64,000 nt of DNA, taken from NCBI RefSeq assembly GCF_021227995.1, contig NZ_CP089301.1, positions 4,836,001 through 4,900,000 of the forward strand. Direction: 5' to 3'. The position numbers and the translations under genes are program-made. Below are positions 43,790-52,309 of this stretch, piece by piece (positions within the stretch are counted from its first letter, which is position 1; each line of letters starts with the position of its first letter). Origin of the DNA: Novosphingobium kaempferiae (lineage in GTDB: Bacteria; Pseudomonadota; Alphaproteobacteria; Sphingomonadales; Sphingomonadaceae). The notes beneath the pieces are model-generated. The model saw only the letters and a list, made by a program, of their open reading frames with translations. It was not told the DNA's origin and searched no databases.

Positions 43790-44418
43790 AGTTCGAGAAA
43801 ACCCCGGCGCGTGGCGGTGATGGCGGCCTGCGTGCGATCGGTCGCGTCGAGCTTCAGGAACACGGTCTTGAGCGCGAGCTTCACCGTCTCCGCCGACACG
43901 CCGATGTTCCCGGCAATCTCCTTGTTGGTCAGCCCGCGCGCGACCATGCGCATGATGGTGATCTCGCGCTCGCTCAGGTGTTCGCCTGCCGGGTTGTCCT
44001 CGAAATCGTCGAGGATCTCGCTCTGCACATACGTGCCGCCCGCATGGACCCTGCGGATGGCGTCGAGCAGTTGCGTGCGTACCCCGCTCTTGAGCAGGTA
44101 GCCGCTCGCCCCCGCGCGCAGCAGGGTGCGGGCGGGCACGTCGCCCCGGAAGTTGGTGAGGACGATGATGCGCGCGTCGGGATGCTCGCCCCGGATCGCG
44201 ACGACCGCGTCGAGGCCGTTCATGCCCGGCATCTGGAGGTCCATCAGCACGAGGTCGGGCCGCAGTTCGCGGAAGCGCCGGATCGCCTCCAGCCCGTTGG
44301 CCGCCTCTCCGCAGAGCGCGATGTCATCCTGCCCGCCGAGCAGCGCGGAAATGCCGTCGCGCAGCAGCGGGTGATCGTCGACGACGAGAACTTGGATCGG
44401 CGCTCCGGCGATGGCCAT
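43786..44418 (-). CDS. NarL-type response regulator (receiver + LuxR HTH)
   Basis: A 210-residue regulator: VLVVDDHPLLRDGI, phosphoacceptor in LVLMDLQMPGMNGLDA, VLTNFRGDVPARTLLRAGASGYLLKSG, and HTH LSEREITIMRMVARGLTNKEIAGNIGVSAETVKLALKTVFLKL. The NarL type is the normal partner of HisKA_3 kinases, so the convergent propeller kinase is its probable sensor. The two genes share the tetranucleotide CTAG at 43786-43789 as stop codon on both strands. Confidence 0.93.
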   Translation of the reverse strand: MAIAGAPIQVLVVDDHPLLRDGISALLGGQDDIALCGEAANGLEAIRRFRELRPDLVLMDLQMPGMNGLDAVVAIRGEHPDARIIVLTNFRGDVPARTLLRAGASGYLLKSGVRTQLLDAIRRVHAGGTYVQSEILDDFEDNPAGEHLSEREITIMRMVARGLTNKEIAGNIGVSAETVKLALKTVFLKLDATDRTQAAITATRRGFLEL

Positions 44419-44528
44419 TGCTGCGGGCTCACTTCCTCTTCCAGCGGCTCGCGTTCTAGTCCCGAACGCGCGGCGTCGCGACCGATTTATATTTCCGCGC
44501 GCTACCCGATCGGGGATTCCTTCGGCGC

Positions 44529-45425
44529 TTAGACCGCGACCTTCTCATCCCTCAGGAACCCGAGGAACGCCTTGAACGCGGCCGAGTGATGGCGCTGCCG
44601 GGGGTAATACAGGCGCAGTCCGGGGAAGGGCGGTGTCCACGCCTCGAGAAGCTGGACCAGCGAGTTCCCGGCAAGGCCGGGCATGGCGTCCGACAGGCCC
44701 ACATAGGCGATGCCGAGGCCAAGCTGCGCCGCTTGCAGCGCGAGCGCGACGGACCCGACCTGGATGCGCCCGCTGACCGCGGCATTGAAGGCGCGGCCGT
44801 CCTCCTCGAACTCCCAGGCCATCGGGCGGCCACTCGGAAGCCGCGCGACGATGCATTCGTGCTCCTTGAGGTCGTCAGGCGTCTTCGGTGCCGGTCGCGA
44901 AGCAAGGTAGGCGGGCGCGGCGACCACGATGATCTGTTCCTCCCTGCTCAGGGGCACCGCGACCATGTCCTGCGGCACCGCCTCCTCCAACCGTATTCCC
45001 GCGTCGAACCCGTCCGCGACGATGTCGCTGAGCAGCCCGTCGCTGGCGAGTTCCACCTCGACCTGCGGAAACGCCGTCATGAAGCGGGCGATGGCGGGCA
45101 GCAGCCGGGTCACGGCCACTTCCGAGGCATTCAGCCGCAGCCTTCCGGACGCCGTGTTGCGCAGGCCCTCGATCACCTCGAAGGCTTCGGCGATGGCCGA
45201 CAGGGCAGGGTCCGTGCGGCTGATGAGGGCCTCCCCCGCTTCGGTCGGGGCAACGCTGCGCGTGGTTCGGTTGAACAGCCGGATGCCCAGGCGCTCCTCC
45301 AGCGATGCGATCATATGGCTGAGCGTGGGTGCGGACACGCCCAGTTCTGACGCAGCAGCGCGGAAATTGCGGCGGATGGCGAGCAGGCGCACGGCCTCCA
45401 GATCGCGGAGCGTCAATCCCTTCAT
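44529..45425 (-). CDS. LysR family transcriptional regulator
   Basis: A 298-residue LysR protein with HTH AIRRNFRAAASELGVSAPTLSHMIASLEERLG and co-inducer domain motifs GRLRLNASEVAVTRLLP and FDAGIRLEEAVPQDMVAVPLS. Only a weak ribosome site precedes ATG 45425. It is divergent from the truncated epimerase gene 94 bp away and was probably its regulator. Confidence 0.92.
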   Translation of the reverse strand: MKGLTLRDLEAVRLLAIRRNFRAAASELGVSAPTLSHMIASLEERLGIRLFNRTTRSVAPTEAGEALISRTDPALSAIAEAFEVIEGLRNTASGRLRLNASEVAVTRLLPAIARFMTAFPQVEVELASDGLLSDIVADGFDAGIRLEEAVPQDMVAVPLSREEQIIVVAAPAYLASRPAPKTPDDLKEHECIVARLPSGRPMAWEFEEDGRAFNAAVSGRIQVGSVALALQAAQLGLGIAYVGLSDAMPGLAGNSLVQLLEAWTPPFPGLRLYYPRQRHHSAAFKAFLGFLRDEKVAV

Positions 45426-45519
45426 AGTTTGGAGTTCCAGAACAGTGCATCAAACATTATGCCCGTTATCAAAACGAACCGGCAAGTCCATCTCCCCTTC
45501 ACGCAAAGGAGATCATCAG

Positions 45520-46263
45520 ATGGCAAAAGTCGTTCCAGCCCGCGACGGCGCCCTGCGCGTCCTCCACGCCGCCCGTGACGCCGGTGTGAAGCGCGTGGTG
45601 ATGACATCGTCCTTCGCCGCCGTCGGTTATGGCGTGCCCGCTCGGGAAGCGCCTTTCGACGAGAACGACTGGACCGATCCGGAAGAAGCCTCGGTGCAGG
45701 CCTACATGCAGTCCAAGTTCCACGCTGAACGTGCAGCGTGGGACTTCGTGGGCACACAGGCGCCCGATCTCGAACTGGCCGTCATCAATCCCACCGGCAT
45801 CTTCGGTCCGGTTCTCGGCAGGGATCGCTCGACCTCGATCGGACTGATCCAGGGCCTGCTCGAAGGTGCGCTCCCTGCGAGCCCGCGCGTCGCTTTCGGT
45901 GTGGTGGACGTCAGGGACGTCGCCGACCTGCACCTGCGCGCGATGACCGCGCCCGAAGCGCGGAACCAGCGCTTCATCGCGGTTTCGGGCAAGTCGCTGT
46001 GGCTGAAGGACGTCGCCGCCATCCTGCGCGAAAAGCTCGGTGAGCGGGCTGCCCGGGTTCCCGTCGATGAGATGCCCGACGAGGAGGTGCGGTGCATCGC
46101 CGAACATGCGCCCGCGATGGCTGCCATGGTTCCGCAACTCGGGATCGTGCGCGAGGCCAGCGCCGCGAAGGCGATGCGCATACTGGGCTGGCAGCCGCGC
46201 AGTCCGGAGGAAGCCATCATCGCCAGCGCGGAGTCGCTCCTGGCCTTCGAATGTGTGCAATGA
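45520..46263 (+). CDS. N-terminally deleted dihydroflavonol-reductase/epimerase-like protein
   Basis: A 247-residue remainder of an extended SDR of about 340 residues. It keeps the middle and end: GVKRVVMTSSFAAVGYG, the catalytic YMQSKFHAERAAWDF, AVINPTGIFGPVL and VDVRDVADLHLRAM. The first about 90 residues with the GxxGxxG cofactor motif are gone: after MAKV the text jumps to PARDGALRVLHAARDAG. A good AAGGAG site remains before the ATG, so the gene is likely still translated, but NAD(P) binding should fail. An in-frame internal deletion is the simplest reading. Confidence 0.82.
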   Translation: MAKVVPARDGALRVLHAARDAGVKRVVMTSSFAAVGYGVPAREAPFDENDWTDPEEASVQAYMQSKFHAERAAWDFVGTQAPDLELAVINPTGIFGPVLGRDRSTSIGLIQGLLEGALPASPRVAFGVVDVRDVADLHLRAMTAPEARNQRFIAVSGKSLWLKDVAAILREKLGERAARVPVDEMPDEEVRCIAEHAPAMAAMVPQLGIVREASAAKAMRILGWQPRSPEEAIIASAESLLAFECVQ

Positions 46264-46722
46264 GTAGTTGCGGAACCTGTTCAAGCACCGTTCCGAAGAG
46301 CCGGTCCGCGTGCGGCGAGACCTGCTCCAGGATGTGGCTATGACAGCCGAGACGCTGGTGGCTATGCACCCGCCATTTCCATCGGTTGGCCGTTTAGCTG
46401 CTGAAGGCGATGGCGTCCGTTGGCTTGCGGCGTTCCGGAGTTTTCGACGAACGAATGATTGAATATCCCTGAGTGACATTGCCGGGAGCAGCGTGATTGC
46501 CCCTTGCAACCGACGTGTTCAGGCCGGTTGTAAAGGGCAAATATCAGTTGCTGACTGTCCGGACCTCGAAGCGCATAAATGGCAAGCGAACATCGACAAA
46601 GGGTCGAGCTCGGAACGGCGAGCCCGGCTCAAGCCTTCGAGAGTCGATAGGTCTGCCAGGCGCCCTCTCAGGCTGGCGAGCGCGTCTTGCTGGAAATGTG
46701 AGCGGGGCATAGATGGTCGACC
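46264..46722. other. About 460 bp with no supported gene
   Basis: Short frames on the plus strand have no motifs, and their codon use differs from that of the neighbours. No hairpin or promoter was clear. Confidence 0.35.
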
Positions 46723-47295
46723 ATGAAACCCATTGCTCCTGCCCAAATCGACGACAATATCATCCGCTTTGCTCACATCGTGCTCAAGGGCCTGCCCGAG
46801 TGGATTGAGGTGGAGCTTCTAGAGGGAAGCATGCAAACCGAGTGCTTCGATAACGTCGATCGGGCGATCCGCGCCCATGGCGGCAAGGCGATCATGGGGT
46901 GGATCATTTGGGAAAAGCCTGGCGTGTGGCTGGAGGCAGAGCACCACGCGATATGGGAGCAGCAAGACGGCACCCGGCGCGACGTTACTCCCACGGTTGA
47001 TGCGGAACCGCGGATAGTGTTCGTGCCGGATGACAAGGCAATTCGCACCCATCCTCGGTTTGGGCTGCCGACCCGCTACGTCTCGATCTCCAAAGACCCG
47101 GTGGCGGTTCATGCGATGAAGAAGGCGCAAAAGATGATGGATGTTCGCGCCGAGATTCTCGCCGCTGGGGGTATCAGCCCAAAGCTGATGCCGAAGGCGC
47201 AATTGGCACATAGGCGTTTCGTTAAAGCGCTGGAAGCGATCGACGCTAAACTCGCATTGCAGGCCAAGGTCGAAAATGACGACAAGCCGGAGTGA
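46723..47295 (+). CDS. Hypothetical protein, resembles the domain that accompanies SEC-C motifs
   Basis: A 190-residue soluble protein. The central part (CFDNVDRAIRAHGGKAIMGWIIWEKPGVWLEAEHHAIWEQ, then DVTPTVDAEPRIVFVPDD) resembles a domain I have seen in proteins annotated near SEC-C/zinc-chelation motifs, but no Cys-rich SEC-C tail is present. The C-terminus is helical and charged. Base composition is lower in GC than the neighbours, and the flanking DNA is empty, which suggests a transferred gene. Function unknown. Confidence 0.7.
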   Translation: MKPIAPAQIDDNIIRFAHIVLKGLPEWIEVELLEGSMQTECFDNVDRAIRAHGGKAIMGWIIWEKPGVWLEAEHHAIWEQQDGTRRDVTPTVDAEPRIVFVPDDKAIRTHPRFGLPTRYVSISKDPVAVHAMKKAQKMMDVRAEILAAGGISPKLMPKAQLAHRRFVKALEAIDAKLALQAKVENDDKPE

Positions 47296-47488
47296 TGGCG
47301 TGCCTATCGTTGTAGACGGCGCGAGCGGCCGCAATCGAAAATGCGGAACATCCGGACTTGAAGTCCGAAAATTGACGGACGAAACCGCAAAGAGTCGGCA
47401 GTGATGGGCAGGGCTTGGGACAAACCCGCCGTTCTATAAGAGGATCGCCACTGGCCGATTATGGAAGAGACGGCCATTTCCACCACAG

Positions 47489-48121
47489 CTAGATACGGTG
47501 TTGATCGAGGAAATCGCCGACGATCCTGTTGAACTCCCCTGGGGCCTCCAGATAGGGCAGGTGTCCTGTGTCCATCACCGCCAGCGCGCTGTTGGCCAGG
47601 CCGGCCACTATCTCCTCGACGCAATAGGCCGGTACGAGACGATCCTGAGAGCCGCTCACAACGAGCGCGGGGCAGCTTATGTGCTGCAGATCGGGCCGCT
47701 GATCCCAACCCATCTGCTCATGGCATATGCGGTTGAGATGGGCAGGATCGATGTGGTCGAGCGAACGCAGGAACCCATGGACGATCGCCGAATGCTGCTC
47801 GACGTGCATCAGGTGCAACAGCTGATCCGCCCACCGCTTCGGTCCACCTTCCTCCAGCAGGACATCGTAAAGCGCGAGACGCTTCGCCTGATCGTCAGGC
47901 TCGAAGTGGACGTAGGCATTCACGATCACCAGTCCGGCGACCCGCTCGGGACGCCGTGCGGCAAACGCGACGCCGGTCGAGGCACCGGCGGCGAGGCCGC
48001 ACAGAACGGCCCGCTCTACCCTGGCATGGTCGAGCATCACTTCGATCGCACGCCAGTAGTCCTTGAGGTCTTTAGAGCGCCCGGAGGATCGGCCATGTCC
48101 GGGAAGATCCGGCGTGAGCAC
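47489..48121 (-). pseudogene. 5'-truncated alpha/beta hydrolase
   Basis: About 210 residues of an alpha/beta hydrolase: VLTPDLPGHGRSSG at the very start, CGLAAGASTGVAFAARRPERVAGLV at the nucleophile elbow, VVSGSQDRLVPAY with the acid, and MDTGHLPYLEAP with the His. The first about 45 residues, including the HG oxyanion loop, are absent, and an in-frame TAG lies just upstream at the junction with an IS-like scrap. The elbow reads GLAAGAS, where a Ser nucleophile would be expected at the second Ala. The gene is probably dead. Confidence 0.75.
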
Positions 48122-48128
48122 ATGGTAG

Positions 48129-48182
48129 CTAGGCGGCGTGGACGAATTTGAGCCAGTATCTGGCTGTGGCGATATGAACCAT
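48129..48182 (-). mobile_element. Possible transposase C-terminal scrap (IS5-like)
   Basis: On the minus strand the frame MVHIATARYWLKFVHAA ends in TAG directly beside the broken hydrolase. It resembles the last residues of IS5-type transposases, but only about 18 residues are visible and no inverted repeat was identified. It may mark the insertion and deletion that removed the hydrolase 5' end. Confidence 0.35.
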
Positions 48183-48230
48183 GCTCATGAAGCTGGCTCA
48201 ACCAATCCGCTTGACCAAGCAGATAGTCGC

Positions 48231-48251
48231 TCCCCGAGACAAGCTCGGGGA
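48231..48251. repeat. Short hairpin TCCCCGAG / CTCGGGGA
   Basis: Perfect 8-bp arms with a 5-base ACAAG loop, a form often repeated in sphingomonad intergenic DNA. Function unknown. Confidence 0.55.
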
Positions 48252-48278
48252 GGAATGGCGTTATTCTCACCCACACTT

Positions 48279-48353
48279 CGTCATTGCGAGCGCAGCGAAG
48301 CAATCCCACGCAACTCTATGCCGCTGGATTGCTTCGCTGCGCTCGCAATGACG
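48279..48353. repeat. REP-like element with perfect 28-bp inverted arms
   Basis: Arms 48279-48306 and 48326-48353 are exact inverted copies (first arm begins CGTCATTGCGAGCGCAGC) around a 19-base loop. Such cruciform-capable repeats recur in sphingomonad genomes and may be moved by REP-associated transposases. Confidence 0.8.
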
Positions 48354-48816
48354 AACGTCTGGAATGGACACACGAAAACGCCCGCTGGCGAGTGCGGGCC
48401 TAACGCCGGGGAAAGAAACGCGAGGATCCGAGATGAACATCGGGTCGGCGTCGTGAGCGTCCGGCTGGGACGCGGGGGTTTGGTTTCCGCAGCGCGTTGC
48501 GAGTGGCCGGGTAGGTGCGGAGTGCAGCCCGGCTCGACCTGTATTCCATCGGACCTGTCCGGTATGATCGACGTTGGGGTTCGCGTCGGTGCCGGTCATG
48601 GGACTTCCGGGAGAGCCGCTCCCAGGCCGAGGAACTCGGTTGGGGGAACGGCCGGGCCAGAGCCTAGAGGACGGTCCGGGTCTTCGACTGAACACCGTGG
48701 TGCGCGATCGCGGCTTGATACCGCATCCCGGCCCACGACGCCGACCCGATACACCGATGCGACGTGATCTGCGTCGAACCGGATGCTGGGCCATATAACC
48801 TATTTGGCGATAATTG
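48354..48816. other. About 460 bp with no supported gene
   Basis: Open frames exist on both strands but have no motifs. The last 40 bases are AT-rich. Confidence 0.35.
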
Positions 48817-49599
48817 TCAAGATTCGATCAGCATGGCCTGCAACCGCCCGCGCTTCGAGGCATCCAGTCCCAATGCGCCTTCAAGATAGGCGTCGGTGCT
48901 GCCGTACCGCTCGTCGATCGCTGCCCATGCCGTGTCGAGATACTCCGCCTCGACGCCCATGAGCACGCGCAGCACCGCATCGTCGAGCTGGCCGGTGATC
49001 ACCCGGATCGTCTCTCCCCCCGATGCGATCCGCGCTTCGACATCGCCTGCGGAGTTGGTCAGCAGATAGTCCGCCATGATGTCGTCCCGATGCACGCCGA
49101 GCCCCGCGTGAAGCATCGCGACCGCGATTCCGGTCCGATCCTTCCCCGCCATGCAGTTGACGAGGCTGGCCCCCTGCCCTTGCGCCAGCTCGTCGAACCA
49201 CCCCCGGATCATCGCCTGAAGCTCCGGCCGGAAGACGATGCCGCCGTAATTCCGCACGAGACTCTCACGCGTGGATTCAGCGGTTCGCTGCCGCGCCACT
49301 TGCGCCGCCGCGATATGCGGGGCATGCCGGACTTCCGGATCGGGCGCGAAAAACACTTTCGCAGCAAAGTCTTGTGGGCGACGGCAGGGATGCGTCTCGC
49401 GCTCCTTCGACGTTCTGAGGTCGAACACGCTGGCCAGACCCAGCCCGGCGATCTGCTCCAGATCGGCATCGCTCGCACCGTGATGCTGGCCGGAGCGCCA
49501 CACCGCGCCGCGCTTCATCCGGTCACCTCCCGCGACCGCATAGCCGCCCGCGTCGCGGAAATTGTGTACCCCCTCCAGAGACAGGACACGATCGTTCAC
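48817..49599 (-). CDS. Tyrosine phosphatase family protein
   Basis: A 260-residue phosphatase of the bacterial Y_phosphatase3 type. The N-terminus LSLEGVHNFRDAGGYAV and SVFDLRTSKERE are family signatures. The P-loop is VNCMAGKDRTGIAV, with nucleophile Cys149 and Arg155. Members remove phosphate from tyrosine or phosphoinositides; the substrate here is unknown. GTG 49599 follows GGGAGGGAAG. It stands alone and is divergent from the efflux operon by 79 bp. Confidence 0.92.
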   Translation of the reverse strand: MNDRVLSLEGVHNFRDAGGYAVAGGDRMKRGAVWRSGQHHGASDADLEQIAGLGLASVFDLRTSKERETHPCRRPQDFAAKVFFAPDPEVRHAPHIAAAQVARQRTAESTRESLVRNYGGIVFRPELQAMIRGWFDELAQGQGASLVNCMAGKDRTGIAVAMLHAGLGVHRDDIMADYLLTNSAGDVEARIASGGETIRVITGQLDDAVLRVLMGVEAEYLDTAWAAIDERYGSTDAYLEGALGLDASKRGRLQAMLIES

Positions 49600-49678
49600 A
49601 GGCTTCCCTCCCGAGTCTCTCTATTGCCGATAGTAGCCATGCTTAGTATCTCCTCGGCAAAGATCGGGACAGGGCTTA

Positions 49679-50773
49679 ATGAACGCAGAGACGACCATCG
49701 CGGCCGACCGGGGAGCGGACGCGACGACACCCCGCAAGCGACGCAATCTGCGCCCGATCCTGATGATCGGCGGGCCGCTGGTGGTGCTGGCGGCGGCGGG
49801 CTGGCTCTACCTTTCCGGCGGACGTTACGAGGAGACCGACAATGCCGCGCTCCAGACCGGGATGATCGCGATCAGCCCGAGCGTCGCGGGCACCGTGGTC
49901 GCCGTCGAGGTTCGCGAGAACCAGCGCGTGCGCAAGGGCGACGTCCTGTTCCGCATCAAGTCGAGCAGCTTCGAGGCGAACGTCGCCGAGGCAGAAGCCG
50001 CCTTTGCCGACGCCCGCACCGATGTCGGCTCGCTGCGCGCCGATTATCGCGAGGCGCTGTCCGAGGTCAGCGCGGCGCAGGCCCGCCGCAGTTATGCCCT
50101 CGGCGAAGCCGCGCGCCAGAAGTCGCTGCTGGCTGAAGGGATTTCCTCCAGGGCGCAGTACGACCAGGCCCAGACCGAAGCCCTCACCGCCCGCGACGCC
50201 ATCGCCGCTGCCGAGGCCAAGGCGGAATCGCTGCGCGCCAGCCTTGCCGGGACGGTCGGCGGCGATATCGACGCACAGCCCAAGGTCCGCAAGGCCGCAT
50301 CCCAGCTCGCACAGGCGCGCATCGGGCTTTCCGATACGGTCGTGCGCGCGCCGCAGGACGGCGTCGTCACCCGCGTCAACCAGCTCCAGGTCGGCAACTA
50401 CGTGACGCCGGGCCGCCCGGTATTCATGATGGCGGGGTTGAGGTTCTGGGTGCAGGCAAACTTCAAGGAAGACCAGTTGCGCCACATGCGCGTCGGCCAG
50501 CCCGCCCGCATCCGCATCGACGCCTTCCCCGACAACGATATCCGGGGCCACGTCGAAAGCTTCAGCCCCGGCACAGGCTCCAGCTTCGCGGTGCTCCCGG
50601 CGGAGAACGCCACCGGCAACTGGGTGAAGGTGGTGCAGCGCGTGCCGGTGCAGGTCGCCATCGACTCCGCCCCGCGCGACCTGCCGCTGAGCGCGGGCCT
50701 CAGCACCAGCGTCGAGGTCGATACCGGCCACGAACGCCACCTCCTCGGCCCCGACACGCCAGCCTCCAACTGA
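49679..50773 (+). CDS. HlyD/EmrA-type membrane fusion protein
   Basis: A 364-residue periplasmic adaptor of a tripartite efflux pump. One N-terminal membrane helix (LRPILMIGGPLVVLAAAGWLYL), the lipoyl halves (ISPSVAGTVVAVEVRENQRVRKGDVLFRI and VVRAPQDGVVTRVNQLQVGNYV), a coiled-coil hairpin between them (about 100-190), and a beta barrel with WVQANFKEDQLRHMRVGQPARI. The stop overlaps the ATG of the MFS pump by one base. First gene of a three-gene operon. Confidence 0.94.
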   Translation: MNAETTIAADRGADATTPRKRRNLRPILMIGGPLVVLAAAGWLYLSGGRYEETDNAALQTGMIAISPSVAGTVVAVEVRENQRVRKGDVLFRIKSSSFEANVAEAEAAFADARTDVGSLRADYREALSEVSAAQARRSYALGEAARQKSLLAEGISSRAQYDQAQTEALTARDAIAAAEAKAESLRASLAGTVGGDIDAQPKVRKAASQLAQARIGLSDTVVRAPQDGVVTRVNQLQVGNYVTPGRPVFMMAGLRFWVQANFKEDQLRHMRVGQPARIRIDAFPDNDIRGHVESFSPGTGSSFAVLPAENATGNWVKVVQRVPVQVAIDSAPRDLPLSAGLSTSVEVDTGHERHLLGPDTPASN

Positions 50774-52308
50774 TGGAGCACGCCGCCCCCACCTACCCGA
50801 CGCGCGCGCGGCGGATGCTCATCACCATCCCCTCGATGATCGCGTCGACCATGGTGGCGGTGGACATCACCATCGCCAACGTGGCGCTGCCGCACATGCA
50901 GGCGAGCCTTTCCGCCTCGCAGGAGCAGGTGCTGTGGGTTCTCACCTCCTACCTCGTAGCGGGCGCCATCGCGACGCCGCTGAGCGGGTGGCTGGCGGGC
51001 CGCGTGGGGCGCAAGCTGGTGATGCTGGTCTCGGTCGGCGGGTTCACGGTCGCCTCTGCATTGTGCGGGCTGTCGACCGACCTCACGATGATCGTCCTCG
51101 CCCGCTTCATGCAGGGCGCGTGCGGCGCGGCGCTGGTGCCGCTGAGCCAGGCGATCCTGCTCGACATCAACCCGCCCGAGGAGCACGCCAAGGCGATGAC
51201 GATCTTCGCGCTCGGCTCGATGGCCGGGCCGATCATCGGGCCGACGCTGGGCGGCTGGCTGACCGACGCGCTGAGCTGGCGCTGGGTGTTCTTCATCAAC
51301 GTGCCGTTCGGCATCCTCTCGTTCGCGGGGATGTGGCTGTTCCTCGTGCGCCGCAGCAGCCGCGAGCAGACGCGCTTCGACATGTTCGGCTTCGTCACGC
51401 TGTCGATCGCGCTGACCGCGCTGCAACTGATCCTCGACCGGGGCGAGCATCTCGACTGGTGGGATTCGCGCGAGATCCAGCTGTACACGGTGATCCTGCT
51501 GATCGCGGGCTGGCTGACCGGCGTCCACATGGCGACCGCGCGCAACACGTTCATCCGGCCCGAACTGTTCCGCGATCGCAACTTCGCCGTGGGCTCGGTC
51601 TTCTCGATCATGATCGGCATCGTCGCCTTCGCCACGCTGCCGCTGATCGTGGTGATGACGCAGTCGCTGCTGGGCTATTCCGCGCTGCACGCCGGGATGG
51701 TCGGCCTGCCGCGGGCGATCGGGACGCTGGTGGCGATGCTGATGGTGACGCGCCTCATCGCGCTGATCGACGTGCGCGTGGTCATCCTCAGCGGCCTCGC
51801 GATCATGGGCCTGAGCATGCTGATGTACTCGCACATCGATCTCTACGTGGACGAGCGCGCGCTGCTGGGCATCGGCTTCGTGCAGGGCTTCGGCAGCGGC
51901 CTGATCTTCGTGCCGCTCTCGGTGGTGGTGTTCACGACGCTGAGCCCCGCGCTGCGCAACGAAGGCGCGGCGATGTACGCGCTGACGCGCAACATCGGCA
52001 ACGCCATCGGCATCTCGCTGCTCAACGTCCAGTTCGTGCGCGACATCGCCGCTTCCCGCGCGACACTGGTGCAGGGGCTGCGGCCGGACAATCCGGCGGT
52101 GATCTACGCCCGGCCCGATCTCGACTTCGGCTCGGTCGACTCGCTGGCCAGGCTCAACGCAGAAGTCGTGCGGCAGGCGACGATGGTGGGCAACGTCGCG
52201 AGCTATCACTTCGTCTTCGTCCTCACGCTCGCCCTGATGCCGCTGGTCCTGCTGATCCGCGTCAGGAAGGAGCGGGTCGACGTGTCCGCACTGCCGATCG
52301 GGGAATGA
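50773..52308 (+). CDS. EmrB/QacA-type MFS drug efflux transporter (DHA2)
   Basis: A 511-residue inner-membrane proton antiporter with 14 predicted helices. Motif A is GWLAGRVGRKLVM; motif C is AMTIFALGSMAGPIIGPTLGGWLTDALSWRWVFFINVPFG, the antiporter signature. It couples to the adaptor upstream and the outer-membrane channel downstream (2 bp gap). Drug or toxic-compound export is the family role; no specific substrate can be read. Confidence 0.95.
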   Translation: MEHAAPTYPTRARRMLITIPSMIASTMVAVDITIANVALPHMQASLSASQEQVLWVLTSYLVAGAIATPLSGWLAGRVGRKLVMLVSVGGFTVASALCGLSTDLTMIVLARFMQGACGAALVPLSQAILLDINPPEEHAKAMTIFALGSMAGPIIGPTLGGWLTDALSWRWVFFINVPFGILSFAGMWLFLVRRSSREQTRFDMFGFVTLSIALTALQLILDRGEHLDWWDSREIQLYTVILLIAGWLTGVHMATARNTFIRPELFRDRNFAVGSVFSIMIGIVAFATLPLIVVMTQSLLGYSALHAGMVGLPRAIGTLVAMLMVTRLIALIDVRVVILSGLAIMGLSMLMYSHIDLYVDERALLGIGFVQGFGSGLIFVPLSVVVFTTLSPALRNEGAAMYALTRNIGNAIGISLLNVQFVRDIAASRATLVQGLRPDNPAVIYARPDLDFGSVDSLARLNAEVVRQATMVGNVASYHFVFVLTLALMPLVLLIRVRKERVDVSALPIGE

Positions 52309-52309
52309 C

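Noticed and set aside
46268..46462. Possible 64-residue gene after the truncated SDR
   Set aside because: No family pattern and no ribosome site.
47300..47400. Possible tRNA or small RNA
   Set aside because: Only one short hairpin around GGACTTGAAGTCC; no cloverleaf or anticodon arm could be drawn.
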